A stretch of 54,754 nt of DNA. Source: Candidatus Dojkabacteria bacterium UBA2022. Lineage in GTDB: Bacteria > Patescibacteriota > Dojkabacteria > SC72. The DNA lies in assembly GCA_002335495.1 (NCBI GenBank), contig DDBW01000010.1:1-54754 (forward strand). The letters are read 5' to 3'. The translations under genes and the position numbers were made by a program. A model generated the notes under the pieces. The model made no database searches, had not been told where the DNA came from, and saw nothing but the letters and a program-made list of their open reading frames with translations. Positions 33,813 through 42,820 of the stretch are shown here, one piece after another (position 1 is the first letter of the stretch; every line of letters starts with the position of its first letter).

Positions 33813-34040
33813 CTATTTAAGCATTGAAACTACAGAATCAAGCTGTGCCATCAAGGCATTTTTCATATCACTCTTGATTAGTTCAAGTTTAGTACTTTGA
33901 AGTGAACTAATTATGGCCTCAATCTGAATAAGGATCTTCTGAGTATCCTCACCATTCTCAACAAGCTTTTCAACCCCTCTCACCTGCCCTTCAATCCTGT
34001 GCAATCTATCCTGAATTGTAGAAGGTCCTTTCTTTGCCAT
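33813..34040 (-). CDS. CsoR/FrmR-family regulator without the usual cysteines
   Basis: 'DRLHRIEGQVRGVEKLVE' (residues 11-28) is the hallmark first helix of the CsoR/RcnR/FrmR (DUF156) repressors, small all-helical proteins that bind DNA and release it on metal or formaldehyde binding. The family's Cys at the start of helix 2 is replaced here ('NGEDTQKIL'), and the protein has no cysteine at all. It therefore cannot sense copper in the usual way and may respond to another ligand or be structural. Length (75) is short for the family. The stop lies directly before the sortase frame. Confidence 0.7.
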   Translation of the reverse strand: MAKKGPSTIQDRLHRIEGQVRGVEKLVENGEDTQKILIQIEAIISSLQSTKLELIKSDMKNALMAQLDSVVSMLK

Positions 34041-34254
34041 AATATTCGTTAATTATCTAAGTAATACCGAGAATATATCATACCCCCACAGGTATCACAA
34101 CCCCAGTTACAAGCCCATAATTCCGTATCAGCAGACCTATCAGAACAATTATATATAAATATCCAATACACCCTCGAAACTGATATACTTTAAACAGTGG
34201 AAATAGATAGAAACCTCCCCCAATCCACCCATACTTAAATTTAGAAAAAAAGAT

Positions 34255-34283
34255 TAGACAATCCCACCCCCATCTGTTATAAT
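34255..34283 (+). promoter_or_regulatory. Promoter of rpmE-prfA-prmC (leaderless)
   Basis: TAGACA (34255-34260), a 17-base spacer and TATAAT (34278-34283) lie directly before rpmE. The ATG at 34293 is nine bases after the -10 box, so the leader would be at most about three bases. Confidence 0.65.
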
Positions 34284-34292
34284 CCCAAAGCT

Positions 34293-34619
34293 ATGAAAAA
34301 GAATATACATCCAAAATACAATCACAATATAAAAGTAACTTGCTCATGCGGAAACATATTTGAGACAGGTTCTATTCTTTCAGAAATCAATACTGAGCTT
34401 TGCTCCAACTGTCACCCATTCTTTACAGGTGAACAGAAAATTGTAGACACTGCAAACTTGGTTTCCAAGTATGAAGAGCGACAGAAGAAAGCAGATGCAA
34501 TGTCCTTCAGGAGCAAGAAAGAGAAGATGGCAGCAAGAAAAGCAAAGGTCCAGTCTCAGACTTCATCTTCAACAGGTGGATTGACCCTCAAGGATATGCT
34601 CGCAAGTATATCTAAGTAG
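34293..34619 (+). CDS. rpmE: Ribosomal protein bL31 with C-terminal extension
   Basis: The first 65 residues are bL31: 'MKKNIHPKYNHNIKVTCSCGN' region with the zinc cysteines C17 and C19, then 'LCSNCHPFFTGEQKIVDTA' with two more. About 40 extra residues rich in Lys, Ser and Thr follow, beyond the normal length of 65-75. Extended L31 tails are known in several CPR lineages. It begins the rpmE-prfA-prmC operon, 18 bases before prfA. Confidence 0.93.
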   Translation: MKKNIHPKYNHNIKVTCSCGNIFETGSILSEINTELCSNCHPFFTGEQKIVDTANLVSKYEERQKKADAMSFRSKKEKMAARKAKVQSQTSSSTGGLTLKDMLASISK

Positions 34620-34637
34620 ATAACCCCCAAACACAAT

Positions 34638-35780
34638 ATGCTATCTGTAGACGTAAAAACTATAGAGAAAGAGCTTCATCTCGATTCAATAACATCCCAC
34701 AAGGAAGAACTTGAGAAAACCCTATCCAATCCTAACGCAATTGTTGGAAATATTGGAGAAGTTGCCGCGGAGCTATCATACTACACCAATCTCCATACCC
34801 TCTCCCTTAAACTCGCAAAAAAACTTTCCGACTATAAAGAGAATCAGGAAATTTTAAGCCAAGGGGCTAGTAATGAGCTGTTTGAAATATCAATCAACGA
34901 AAAAGATGAGATTGAAACTGAACTAGAGAACATATACCACACCCGACTACAACTTGAAATCGAGCACGAATTGGGAGATCCGGACGATAGTAGATCTGTA
35001 ATACTGGAAGTAAGAGCGGGAGCAGGAGGAGAGGAAGCCGCTCTCTTTGCCGCAGACCTATACAGAATGTATTCACAGTACGGATTAAACCGTGGATGGG
35101 CTATAGAGGTAATTGACAGCAGCGTAAGCGATAACGGTGGATACAAGGAAGTTATAGCACATATCAAGGGTAACAACGTATATAAAACCCTTAAATATGA
35201 AAGCGGTGTGCATAGAGTACAAAGAATCCCTTCTACAGAATCATCAGGAAGAATTCACACCTCAACCGCATCCGTAGCGATCATGCCTGAGGCAAGAGAC
35301 ATCGACATACAAATAGACCCACAGGACCTTAGAATAGACGTAATGAGAGCCACAGGAGCTGGAGGACAGAACGTAAACCGAACTGACTCTGCAGTTAGAA
35401 TCACTCACCTACCCTCCGGGATCGTAGTAAGCTGCCAGGAAACAAAGCATCAAGACCAAAACAAAGAAAAAGCCATGGCTATACTCAGATCCAGACTGTA
35501 CGAGAAGAAAAAACAGGAAGAGGATGAAAAGAGAGCAAAGATGCGTTCCTCACAGATTGGAAACTCCATGAGAGCTGAGAAAATACGAACATATAATTTC
35601 CCACAGGGAAGAATAACTGACCATAGAGTTAAAATTTCTTGGTTCAATATAGATTCTGTAATGTCGGGGGAAATTGAAGGACTCCTCGAAGATATACGAA
35701 TTGCCATTCAAAAAATGGAGTTAGAGAAAATGCTTAAACAGAAAGAAAATGACTCTAGAACAGCTGAAAATCGTCAGTAA
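34638..35780 (+). CDS. prfA: Peptide chain release factor 1
   Basis: RF1 recognises UAA and UAG and triggers release of the finished protein. The catalytic GGQ (about residues 242-244) lies in 'GAGGQNVNRTDSAV', and the stop-codon region 'HRVQRIPSTESSGRIHTS' is standard. The length (380) is slightly above the usual 360, with a charged C-terminal tail. It overlaps prmC by 32 bases; PrmC methylates this same GGQ glutamine. Confidence 0.96.
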   Translation: MLSVDVKTIEKELHLDSITSHKEELEKTLSNPNAIVGNIGEVAAELSYYTNLHTLSLKLAKKLSDYKENQEILSQGASNELFEISINEKDEIETELENIYHTRLQLEIEHELGDPDDSRSVILEVRAGAGGEEAALFAADLYRMYSQYGLNRGWAIEVIDSSVSDNGGYKEVIAHIKGNNVYKTLKYESGVHRVQRIPSTESSGRIHTSTASVAIMPEARDIDIQIDPQDLRIDVMRATGAGGQNVNRTDSAVRITHLPSGIVVSCQETKHQDQNKEKAMAILRSRLYEKKKQEEDEKRAKMRSSQIGNSMRAEKIRTYNFPQGRITDHRVKISWFNIDSVMSGEIEGLLEDIRIAIQKMELEKMLKQKENDSRTAENRQ

Positions 35781-36567
35781 AGTACAAAAACACCTAGATC
35801 AAATCCCCTATCCCGACTCATATCGAATTGCGAGGGAGATTGTATCCCACTATAACAACACCATACCTGAAATTGAGAAAGCTCTCAAAAGGCTAAGTAA
35901 TAATGAGCCATGGGAATATATAAAGGAAGAGGCTGAGTTTATGGGCAGAGGCTTCAAAGTAACTAGGGAAACTTTAATTCCACGCTTAGAAACCGAAGAG
36001 TTGGTAAGGCATATAACCAAAACCGTAGACACCTATCCCAATATCGATAAAATTATTGATGTAGGAACAGGAAGCGGAGCAATTATTGCAACCATAGCAT
36101 TGAATATAGAGAGGAAGAGTATATCCTTCGTAGGCACAGATATAAATCGGGAAACGCTAAGGATTGCACAACATAACCTTGAGAATCTAAATTTAGAGAA
36201 AAAAGTAGAACTTAAATTAACAAATCTCATAGAGGGAATTGAAATAACAGAGAGAACTCTGATAGTAGCCAATCTCCCCTATATTCCAACTTCAGATTAC
36301 AATAAACTAGATTCATCCGTGAAAGATTACGAGCCCCAAAGAGCCTTAGAGGGAGGAGACGACGGGATGAAATATATAAAAGAGTTGATCGAACAGATTA
36401 AAACATCTCCACATAAACCTCTGGCAATATATTTAGAAATAGACCCTACTCAAGCCCCCTATTTACTGAAAGCGATGAGTCAGTTAGGCGAAGTTTTGTA
36501 TAAAACCGAGTCTATAAAAGATTTCAAAGACAATATTCGATTTATATCCGCCATTAAGATCACTTAG
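35749..36567 (+). CDS. prmC: Release factor glutamine methyltransferase PrmC
   Basis: This is an S-adenosylmethionine-dependent N5-glutamine methyltransferase that modifies the GGQ of release factors. The SAM-binding 'IDVGTGSGAIIATIA' is near residues 103-117, and the catalytic motif reads NLPY at 175-178, in place of the more common NPPY, followed by 'IPTSDY'. The N-terminal helical substrate-binding domain is shorter than in E. coli. Its 3' end overlaps the convergent htrA gene by eight bases. Confidence 0.93.
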   Translation: MTLEQLKIVSKVQKHLDQIPYPDSYRIAREIVSHYNNTIPEIEKALKRLSNNEPWEYIKEEAEFMGRGFKVTRETLIPRLETEELVRHITKTVDTYPNIDKIIDVGTGSGAIIATIALNIERKSISFVGTDINRETLRIAQHNLENLNLEKKVELKLTNLIEGIEITERTLIVANLPYIPTSDYNKLDSSVKDYEPQRALEGGDDGMKYIKELIEQIKTSPHKPLAIYLEIDPTQAPYLLKAMSQLGEVLYKTESIKDFKDNIRFISAIKIT

Positions 36568-37666
36568 CTTCTTCGAGTTTCAATTTCATTTCAAGGGTCT
36601 TTCCAGCTCTCCAAACCTTCAAGTTAACCTCCTGCCCTACTTCAAGTCCCTGAACCACGGTTGCGAGAGATTTATTCATCTTTTTATCGTTGATAAAGGT
36701 AATAATATCACCTTTCTTTAATCCCGCCTTTGATGCAGGGCTATCAGCAACCACTCTTACAACAAGAGCCCCTGCTACTACATTTTTATAGTACAAGGCA
36801 GCCTCCTCTGAAATCATCTGATACTCAACTCCAATATAAGGCCTAATAAATTTGCCGTATTTTCTATACTCCTCTACCCTACTCTTAACTACATTTATAG
36901 GTAGAGCAAAAGATATATTATCCGCCCCTGCGGTTGTAGCAAAGTTAACACCAATTACCTCTCCCGAACTATTAATTAAAGGACCACCAGAATTTCCAGG
37001 ATTGATAGCAGCATCTGTTTGAATCACATCATAGTATTCTTTCGTAGTAGCTCCCCAGAAGTCATCAGTGGTGCTAACAGATCGATTGAGACCGCTAATA
37101 ACCCCGGTGGTGACACTACCTGCGTAGTCACCCAGAGGAGTACCTATTGCTATTACCAACTGTCCAGCAACTAATGAATCTGAATCACCAAATTTGAGGG
37201 ATGGAAGATCTTTACCCTCAACCTTAAGTACGGCTATATCATTTACAGAGTCAACAAGAATATCTTTAACAGGATATTCCTTACCCTCAGAAGTTATAAC
37301 CTTATACTCAGCACTCGAATTAGAAACAACATGTTGATTTGTAACAATAATACCTGAAGAGTCAGCAATAAATCCGGTACCAATATTGTTATTTGTATCT
37401 ACAATACCCTCTCCCGGCTTAAACTCCATCTGACTCACCGCGATACTCACAACCGTAGGCATAGTCTTCTTTACCACATCTATAACAACACTTTCCTCAC
37501 TCTTTACAATGGTCTTTGTTTCCACAGTATTACTCCCACCCTCTTTTAACCCTTCAATCCATCCAGATACTTTGGGAGAAACCAAACGCCCAACGATAAT
37601 GAGTATAGATATCACGACAACGACTCCAACTACTATAAGTACACTTTTTAATAAAGTTTTCTTCAT
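36560..37666 (-). CDS. HtrA/DegP-like serine protease with one PDZ domain
   Basis: I prefer the ATG at 37666; a GTG two codons upstream is possible. Numbered from that GTG, there is a membrane anchor (about 7-30), a trypsin-like domain with H114 ('TNQHVV'), D145 ('NDIAVL') and S228 ('GNSGGPL'), and a C-terminal PDZ domain (about 285-365). It degrades or refolds damaged envelope proteins. Its 3' end meets prmC tail to tail with an 8-base overlap, and it is followed in its own operon direction by no other gene. The CtpA-type protease lies just upstream. Confidence 0.93.
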   Translation of the reverse strand: MKKTLLKSVLIVVGVVVVISILIIVGRLVSPKVSGWIEGLKEGGSNTVETKTIVKSEESVVIDVVKKTMPTVVSIAVSQMEFKPGEGIVDTNNNIGTGFIADSSGIIVTNQHVVSNSSAEYKVITSEGKEYPVKDILVDSVNDIAVLKVEGKDLPSLKFGDSDSLVAGQLVIAIGTPLGDYAGSVTTGVISGLNRSVSTTDDFWGATTKEYYDVIQTDAAINPGNSGGPLINSSGEVIGVNFATTAGADNISFALPINVVKSRVEEYRKYGKFIRPYIGVEYQMISEEAALYYKNVVAGALVVRVVADSPASKAGLKKGDIITFINDKKMNKSLATVVQGLEVGQEVNLKVWRAGKTLEMKLKLEEAK

Positions 37667-37683
37667 ATACACTAAAACTAAAA

Positions 37684-38931
37684 TTATTTAATATTTTTAG
37701 TTACTTGTTTAATTGCCTCATCTAGCTGAGAATCCTTTCCAGCCTTGAAATCCTCATCAGTAATTTCAATAACAGTATTTGGCTTAATTGGGTTATCTCT
37801 GTTTAACCATTTTCCGTCAGGAAGCAACCATTTGAGAATAGTAATATGGATACTTGATCCTCCACTAAGAGGAATGACTGTCTGCGCAGTACCCTTTCCA
37901 TAAGTTTCTTCACCAACAACCTTAGCTCTATCATTCAACTGTAAAGCGCCTGAAAGAATTTCAGATGCGGATGCACTACCAGAGTTAACAAGAACGATTA
38001 CAGGGATATTTAATAACTTACCTTTTCGGGAGACCTTGAACTCCTGCACCTTTCCTACCCTATTTTCCTGCTTTGAAACAACCTTACCTTTTGGTAAAAA
38101 TTCTTCAGCGGCATAAATAGCAGCATCAAAGTATCCACCAGGATTTCCTCTTAGATCCAAAACTACACCTTTAGCCTTGGATTTAACAATCTCATCTACT
38201 GCCTTATCCCAATTTTTACTCCACTCCATCATTGAAGAGTCAGTAAATCTTGAAACCTTGAGAATCTTAACATCTTTATTTGTACTATCCTTAACTTCAA
38301 TACTAGGAACAGTTATCTGTCCTCGAGTAATCTCAATATCAACAGTCTTATTTTCACCTGGATGCAAAACAGTTAAAGTGACTTTAGTACCGGCTTCACC
38401 TCTTATTTTCTGTACAATCTCATAGATAGTTTCGGAAGGAAGAATATCTTTACCATCTACCTTCAAAATAACATCTCTTGGCCTTATTCCAGCTTTCTGA
38501 GCAGGCGAACCCTCAATCGGAGATATTACAATAATCTGACCGTTATCATATCCAAGCTCCGCTCCAATACCTTCAAATAGTTTCCCTTCATTTGAATCAT
38601 TGAAAGACTCGGTTTCCTCAGGGTCTAAAAAGACAGTTGCAGGGTCATCAAGGGAATTAACAAGGCCCTTGATACTTCCATAAAACATCTTTTCATAATC
38701 AATCTTCTCTTCAGCAACATACGTATCTGAAAGAGTATCCCAGATATCCCAGAATAGATCGAAATTTATATTTTCAATCTGCCTATCTTTATCACCTGTT
38801 ATTAAAGGGGTATCCTTTAGATTGAGCCCCCCTCCGTCAAAGAGTCTCCCTACAGAAAAGCCTACAACAAACGTACAGATTACTAAAATTACGCTCCCAA
38901 TTCCCTTGTACACCTTACTCTGGTTTCGCAT
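37684..38931 (-). CDS. C-terminal processing peptidase, CtpA family (S41A)
   Basis: I prefer the ATG at 38931 to the TTG at 38946. Numbered from the TTG, there is a membrane anchor (about 16-33), a PDZ domain (about 122-205) and the S41 core. 'NSGSASASEI' gives the nucleophile S324 and 'YGKGTAQ' the general base K351; 'LDLRGNPGG' is the oxyanion region. These proteases clip the C-termini of envelope proteins. It is encoded 17 bases upstream of HtrA on the same strand, so the two quality-control proteases are probably co-expressed. Confidence 0.93.
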   Translation of the reverse strand: MRNQSKVYKGIGSVILVICTFVVGFSVGRLFDGGGLNLKDTPLITGDKDRQIENINFDLFWDIWDTLSDTYVAEEKIDYEKMFYGSIKGLVNSLDDPATVFLDPEETESFNDSNEGKLFEGIGAELGYDNGQIIVISPIEGSPAQKAGIRPRDVILKVDGKDILPSETIYEIVQKIRGEAGTKVTLTVLHPGENKTVDIEITRGQITVPSIEVKDSTNKDVKILKVSRFTDSSMMEWSKNWDKAVDEIVKSKAKGVVLDLRGNPGGYFDAAIYAAEEFLPKGKVVSKQENRVGKVQEFKVSRKGKLLNIPVIVLVNSGSASASEILSGALQLNDRAKVVGEETYGKGTAQTVIPLSGGSSIHITILKWLLPDGKWLNRDNPIKPNTVIEITDEDFKAGKDSQLDEAIKQVTKNIK

Positions 38932-38998
38932 GCTAAATTCAATCAAGTTAATTATAAATACTATCCAACATTATATGAACTCTAGGTGAAGCTGACAA

Positions 38999-40048
38999 CT
39001 ACAGCTGTACAGGTAGCAAAATCGTTGAAGAGACAAAGGATCTACGACCGTCTTCAAACTCAATTGAAACCATATTTTCATCAGTATTCACATCCAAGAC
39101 TCTTGCAAGTGCCCTAAAGTTTTCACTATCGACCACCCTAACATACATTCCAACCCGAAGCTCTGAAATAAAGGTATCATTAATCTCAATTGGATTTTTT
39201 GTTAGATACCTCCCTTTATCAGGCCAGACAATAGTGTTTTGAGTTAAATCAACACTACAAAAAGAATCTTTCATCCCTTTTGCAATCTCTACATACTCCT
39301 TAGGATATGGGATATGCCCAAATCCTCCTATTATACCGACAGCAAACGGTAAAGAGGCAAAATCCTGATAATCCATAGAGTACACCATTACATACTCTGC
39401 GCCTCTTTTGTAAATCTCTTTCAACAGCTCAGGATATGCAAACCTACCAGCATAGACGATACAACCCTTATAATCATCCTCTAAGTTCTTATCTACATAA
39501 ACCGAGGAACCGTCTCCAACCACCTTAAAGTTCCCCACTCTTACATTTTTATACTCATTAGGCTTCTCATGATAGTTATCTGTAAGAAGAGGCAACTTCC
39601 ATACAAGAGTCTCAATGCTCAAGCCATTTGTTAAATCAACATCCAGCACTCTTCCAAATGATTCGCAGTAATACTCTTCAGAAGTACTTTCACTCAATAT
39701 ATCTACAAAACCTTTGTCTATGCGATTTAGATTAAGAATCCCATCTTCTCCTGCATATAATCTTTTAATAGAGAGTCCCCCAGCTACCATCTTCTCGGCC
39801 AGAACTTCCCCTTTAAGAACATACTCCCCATTTAACCTAACAATATAATCTTTAGCGTCCTCAATTTTAACTCCGAGTTCAGTTGGGATAAAAGAGCTAC
39901 TAATAATTTTCTTAGCCGTTTTAACAAAAAGAACATCCCCTGGATGTACAGAATCACCCTTTTTTACCTTTGTCTGTACATGCCCTTCAAAAGGGATTAA
40001 CAATCGATAACTAGGTTGTCGGTATAGTAATCTAGATAATTGAAACAT
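38999..40048 (-). CDS. Hypothetical protein with lipoyl-like and KOW-like segments
   Basis: I do not recognise a family for the whole. The N-terminus ('IPFEGHVQTKVKKGDSVHPGDVLFV', written here as its parts: IPFEGHV then KKGDSVHPGDVL) resembles a biotinyl/lipoyl-like barrel repeated twice in the first 130 residues. The C-terminus ('RVGMYVRVVDSENFRALARVLDV') resembles a KOW/SH3-like barrel. No signal peptide or membrane helix is seen. It overlaps the upstream 445-residue gene by 17 bases, and such tight pairing suggests a joint function. Confidence 0.6.
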   Translation of the reverse strand: MFQLSRLLYRQPSYRLLIPFEGHVQTKVKKGDSVHPGDVLFVKTAKKIISSSFIPTELGVKIEDAKDYIVRLNGEYVLKGEVLAEKMVAGGLSIKRLYAGEDGILNLNRIDKGFVDILSESTSEEYYCESFGRVLDVDLTNGLSIETLVWKLPLLTDNYHEKPNEYKNVRVGNFKVVGDGSSVYVDKNLEDDYKGCIVYAGRFAYPELLKEIYKRGAEYVMVYSMDYQDFASLPFAVGIIGGFGHIPYPKEYVEIAKGMKDSFCSVDLTQNTIVWPDKGRYLTKNPIEINDTFISELRVGMYVRVVDSENFRALARVLDVNTDENMVSIEFEDGRRSFVSSTILLPVQL

Positions 40049-41369
40049 TGAACCACTCTCTCATTTTAATGTGATTGCTCTTGGCATCAGGGCCGTAAAC
40101 AATTGGCCGATATCTGCTATCTATAATAATACTTTTATATTTCTTTTTGCCAAGAATGAGATTATAGTCAAATTCCGAGTATAAGCTACTGTCTTTTATA
40201 AATTTACCCGTTATCTCTGCTGCCTCAAAATCAGTACTTAAAACAATTTGAGATATTTCATCAGACAAAGCATATACGCTCTTCTCCCCTCCTCTATCAT
40301 CCCTAATATCGGCGGAGAATATAACTCTTTTTCGTTCTCCAGATTTTGCGACATCTGGAAGAAGCAGATGATCATAACGAGAAGCAAAATCAGCAAATTC
40401 AGCAAGAAAACCTGCCTTAGCAATTCCTTCGGCGTATATTTTTCCAAGGGTATAAAGGGAGAGCGTACTATCAACCACCATATCAACAGAGTCATTAAGT
40501 TCAAGCCCATCGATCACTGAGAGAAGAAGTTCAGAGAATTCTAACTGGGAAATAACATCGCCTGTAACCAGCAAAAGAGTACTATATTTCATATCCCCCA
40601 CCCCGTCAAAATCACCTTTATGATCATTACGAATTGTAAGAGTTTGCAGGGTCGAAACAGATCGAACAAGATCTCTTAGTACAGGAGAAGAACTAAATTT
40701 CTTCTCTCCAAGAATATAATTAGCCCACATATTACCTAATCTAGCGCTTGGCGTCTCATACTGTAAAAAGGCTTTAACTCGAGGCGAGTCTACAACATCA
40801 ATCACCCTCCAATCATTTCCAAGCTCCACCTTACCATGCTTAAAGCTATAACCACCTGAATGAGTCTCATTTAACTTTCTAGTAACAATATCTCTTCGAA
40901 GACGATATATATAAGTATTTTCCAGGTCAACATCTAAGAGGAGAACATCCTCATATCCTAGCTTATTGGCAATCCCAATCAAGAGGTCTTGAATATAGTT
41001 ATTATCAATACTCAATATAGATATATCCTTAGAAACTCCTCTTATAGTTTCTAACATATCCTTCTTATTGTAGTATCTGCCATCGATGTAGAAATTAAGG
41101 CCATCAAGTCCAAAACCTTCGTTTGCCAAAGGCATTACTTCATCTGAGTGAGGTCGGAAAAGTTGCCAATCCCACATCTTAGAAAGAGAGTCCAGATACG
41201 TACGTATAAATTTGGAATCTAATGATAATGGAAGTGGAGAGGTACTATCGGAAAGGACGTAATGACGACCAATTGTGTAATCTGTATAAACAAGTTTGGA
41301 CACCAGGCGGTCGTGACTCACCTCTACAAGCAGTTGGGCAGATTTTTCAAGATTTGGCAGTTTTAACAC
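40032..41369 (-). CDS. Hypothetical protein, possible actin-like ATPase fold
   Basis: This 445-residue soluble protein is not a family I recognise. 'DVLLLDVDLENTYIYRL' followed later by 'TLLLVTGDVISQ' has the spacing of phosphate-binding loops in actin/Hsp70-type (ASKHA) ATPases such as the MutL/GlmL group, but the motifs are not clean. The start is a GTG at 41369. It precedes and overlaps the 349-residue gene (17 bases), and the pair lies between rpsR and ctpA. Confidence 0.5.
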   Translation of the reverse strand: MLKLPNLEKSAQLLVEVSHDRLVSKLVYTDYTIGRHYVLSDSTSPLPLSLDSKFIRTYLDSLSKMWDWQLFRPHSDEVMPLANEGFGLDGLNFYIDGRYYNKKDMLETIRGVSKDISILSIDNNYIQDLLIGIANKLGYEDVLLLDVDLENTYIYRLRRDIVTRKLNETHSGGYSFKHGKVELGNDWRVIDVVDSPRVKAFLQYETPSARLGNMWANYILGEKKFSSSPVLRDLVRSVSTLQTLTIRNDHKGDFDGVGDMKYSTLLLVTGDVISQLEFSELLLSVIDGLELNDSVDMVVDSTLSLYTLGKIYAEGIAKAGFLAEFADFASRYDHLLLPDVAKSGERKRVIFSADIRDDRGGEKSVYALSDEISQIVLSTDFEAAEITGKFIKDSSLYSEFDYNLILGKKKYKSIIIDSRYRPIVYGPDAKSNHIKMREWFNVSII

Positions 41370-41434
41370 AAAAGTAGTACGTATTTAATACTACATCAAT
41401 TTACACGAAATTGATTATATTTTCAACAAAAGAT

Positions 41435-41791
41435 TTACTCAGTTGCTACGTATGGAAGCAATGCCATATACCTGGCTCGCTTTGCAGCATTAGTAATCTG
41501 TCTCTGGTGGTAGTTACATACCCCAGACTTTTCAGTAGCAATAATTTTTCCCCTTACAGAAGTAAACTTCTTAAGCTGATAAACATCCTTGTAAGAAACA
41601 GATTTAACACCTGATTCACAAAGAGGACACTTGAGGTTAAGAACAATCTTTCTTCTTCTCTTCTGCTTTTTCTTTCCGTAATTTGAAGTTGTTTCAGTCT
41701 CATCAGATGCAATTGCTTTATCATCAAATACATCATCTAATGTAGGAGCAACTCCTGCTACTGCGTCTACTTTTTTCTCAATTTCTGCCAT
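41435..41791 (-). CDS. rpsR: Ribosomal protein bS18 with N-terminal extension
   Basis: The C-terminal 75 residues are bS18, with 'YKDVYQLKKFTSVRGKIIATEKSGVC', read as its core 'KDVYQLKKFTS' and 'RGKI', then 'HQRQITNAAKRARYMALLPY'. Cysteines at 'LKCPLCE' form a zinc-site-like pair. About 40 acidic residues precede the core, which is unusual. It closes the rpsF-ssb-rpsR operon. The rplI gene (bL9) that often follows rpsR is not here. Confidence 0.92.
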   Translation of the reverse strand: MAEIEKKVDAVAGVAPTLDDVFDDKAIASDETETTSNYGKKKQKRRRKIVLNLKCPLCESGVKSVSYKDVYQLKKFTSVRGKIIATEKSGVCNYHQRQITNAAKRARYMALLPYVATE

Positions 41792-41811
41792 TTCTATATT
41801 ATAAATTCATA

Positions 41812-42309
41812 TTAAAAAGGTAAGTCTGCGAGAGGATCCTCGTCAGCCTTGTTATCATCAGAAGCATCATCGTTAGAAACCTTTGATGACTTGCGTGGCT
41901 GAGTGCCTTCTGATGCACCCATTTCTTCAGAAACAACTCCAGAGTCGGCACCAGTTCCGGCTCCCTTGCGTCCCTTGTCATCCAAAAGAATCATATCTTC
42001 AACTCTAACCTCAGTCTTATACTTTGTTCCACCTGCTTCATCCTGCCATGATCTAGTAGTTAACGATCCTTGTACATAAACCTTCATTCCCTTTGCAAGA
42101 AGTTGATTACAGATCTCTGCCATCTTATTCCAGGCAACTACATTGTGAAATTCTGTAGACTCCTCTACTTCACCTTCCTGATTCTTCCAAGATTTGTTAG
42201 TTGCAATGCCAAATGTAACAACAGGAGTTCCATTTCCTGTGTATCTTAATTCAGGATCCCTTGTTAGGTTACCTATCAATTGAACTAAGTTTAAAGACCT
42301 TGCTGACAT
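41812..42309 (-). CDS. ssb: Single-stranded DNA-binding protein
   Basis: The OB fold begins 'MSARSLNLVQLIGNLTRDPELRY' (cut here at its usual start 'NLVQLIGNLTRDPE'). 'WNKMAEICNQLLAKGMKVYVQGSL' (core 'KGMKVYVQGSL') and 'RVEDMILLD' complete it. The acidic tail ends in 'DPLADLPF', the conserved tip that recruits partner proteins. Length (165) is normal. It lies between rpsF and rpsR, as in many bacteria. Confidence 0.96.
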   Translation of the reverse strand: MSARSLNLVQLIGNLTRDPELRYTGNGTPVVTFGIATNKSWKNQEGEVEESTEFHNVVAWNKMAEICNQLLAKGMKVYVQGSLTTRSWQDEAGGTKYKTEVRVEDMILLDDKGRKGAGTGADSGVVSEEMGASEGTQPRKSSKVSNDDASDDNKADEDPLADLPF

Positions 42310-42371
42310 CTCTTAAAAATAATAATTTAACTTATGTACAATATACAACCGTAAGATTAATTCAGAATGAA

Positions 42372-42731
42372 CTATACCTCAACTTCCAACTCTTTCTTCT
42401 TAATTCCTTTCCCAACTAACTCTGGATGCTCAACAACTGAAATCATGAATCTCAAAATTTCACCCTTAAGACCAAGCTTTCTCTTTAACTCTGCAACAGC
42501 AGAAGCTTCCATCTGGAAGTTATAAACAATGTAATATCCCTCATCATGTCCTTTAATCTTGTAAGCAAGATATCTCTTTCCCCATACATCAACATCATTA
42601 ACAGAACCATTAGCAGCTTTAATATAATCAGTCATCTCTTTATGAAGTGCTTTTCTAACATCATCAGGTAACAAAGGTTTCAAAGCAACCATCATTTCGT
42701 AGAACTTCATGTTTAAATCTCGCTTAGCCAT
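42372..42731 (-). CDS. rpsF: Ribosomal protein bS6
   Basis: The 'KFYEMMVALKPLLPDDVRKAL' start and 'VDVWGKRYLAYKIKGHDEGYYIVYNF' region (core 'WGKRYLAYKI') are bS6 hallmarks. The ATG at 42731 is preferred over an upstream TTG at 42740; an ATG at 42710 is also possible and would give the canonical short N-terminus. bS6 binds bS18 on the small subunit, and the genes are in one operon. Confidence 0.93.
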   Translation of the reverse strand: MAKRDLNMKFYEMMVALKPLLPDDVRKALHKEMTDYIKAANGSVNDVDVWGKRYLAYKIKGHDEGYYIVYNFQMEASAVAELKRKLGLKGEILRFMISVVEHPELVGKGIKKKELEVEV

Positions 42732-42820
42732 ACTTAACAACTATAATTTAATATTAATACCAAAGGCGATAGGATTGTATCAGAAAATGATTAGATATGG
42801 AAGTAGAATCAAGGTAATTT

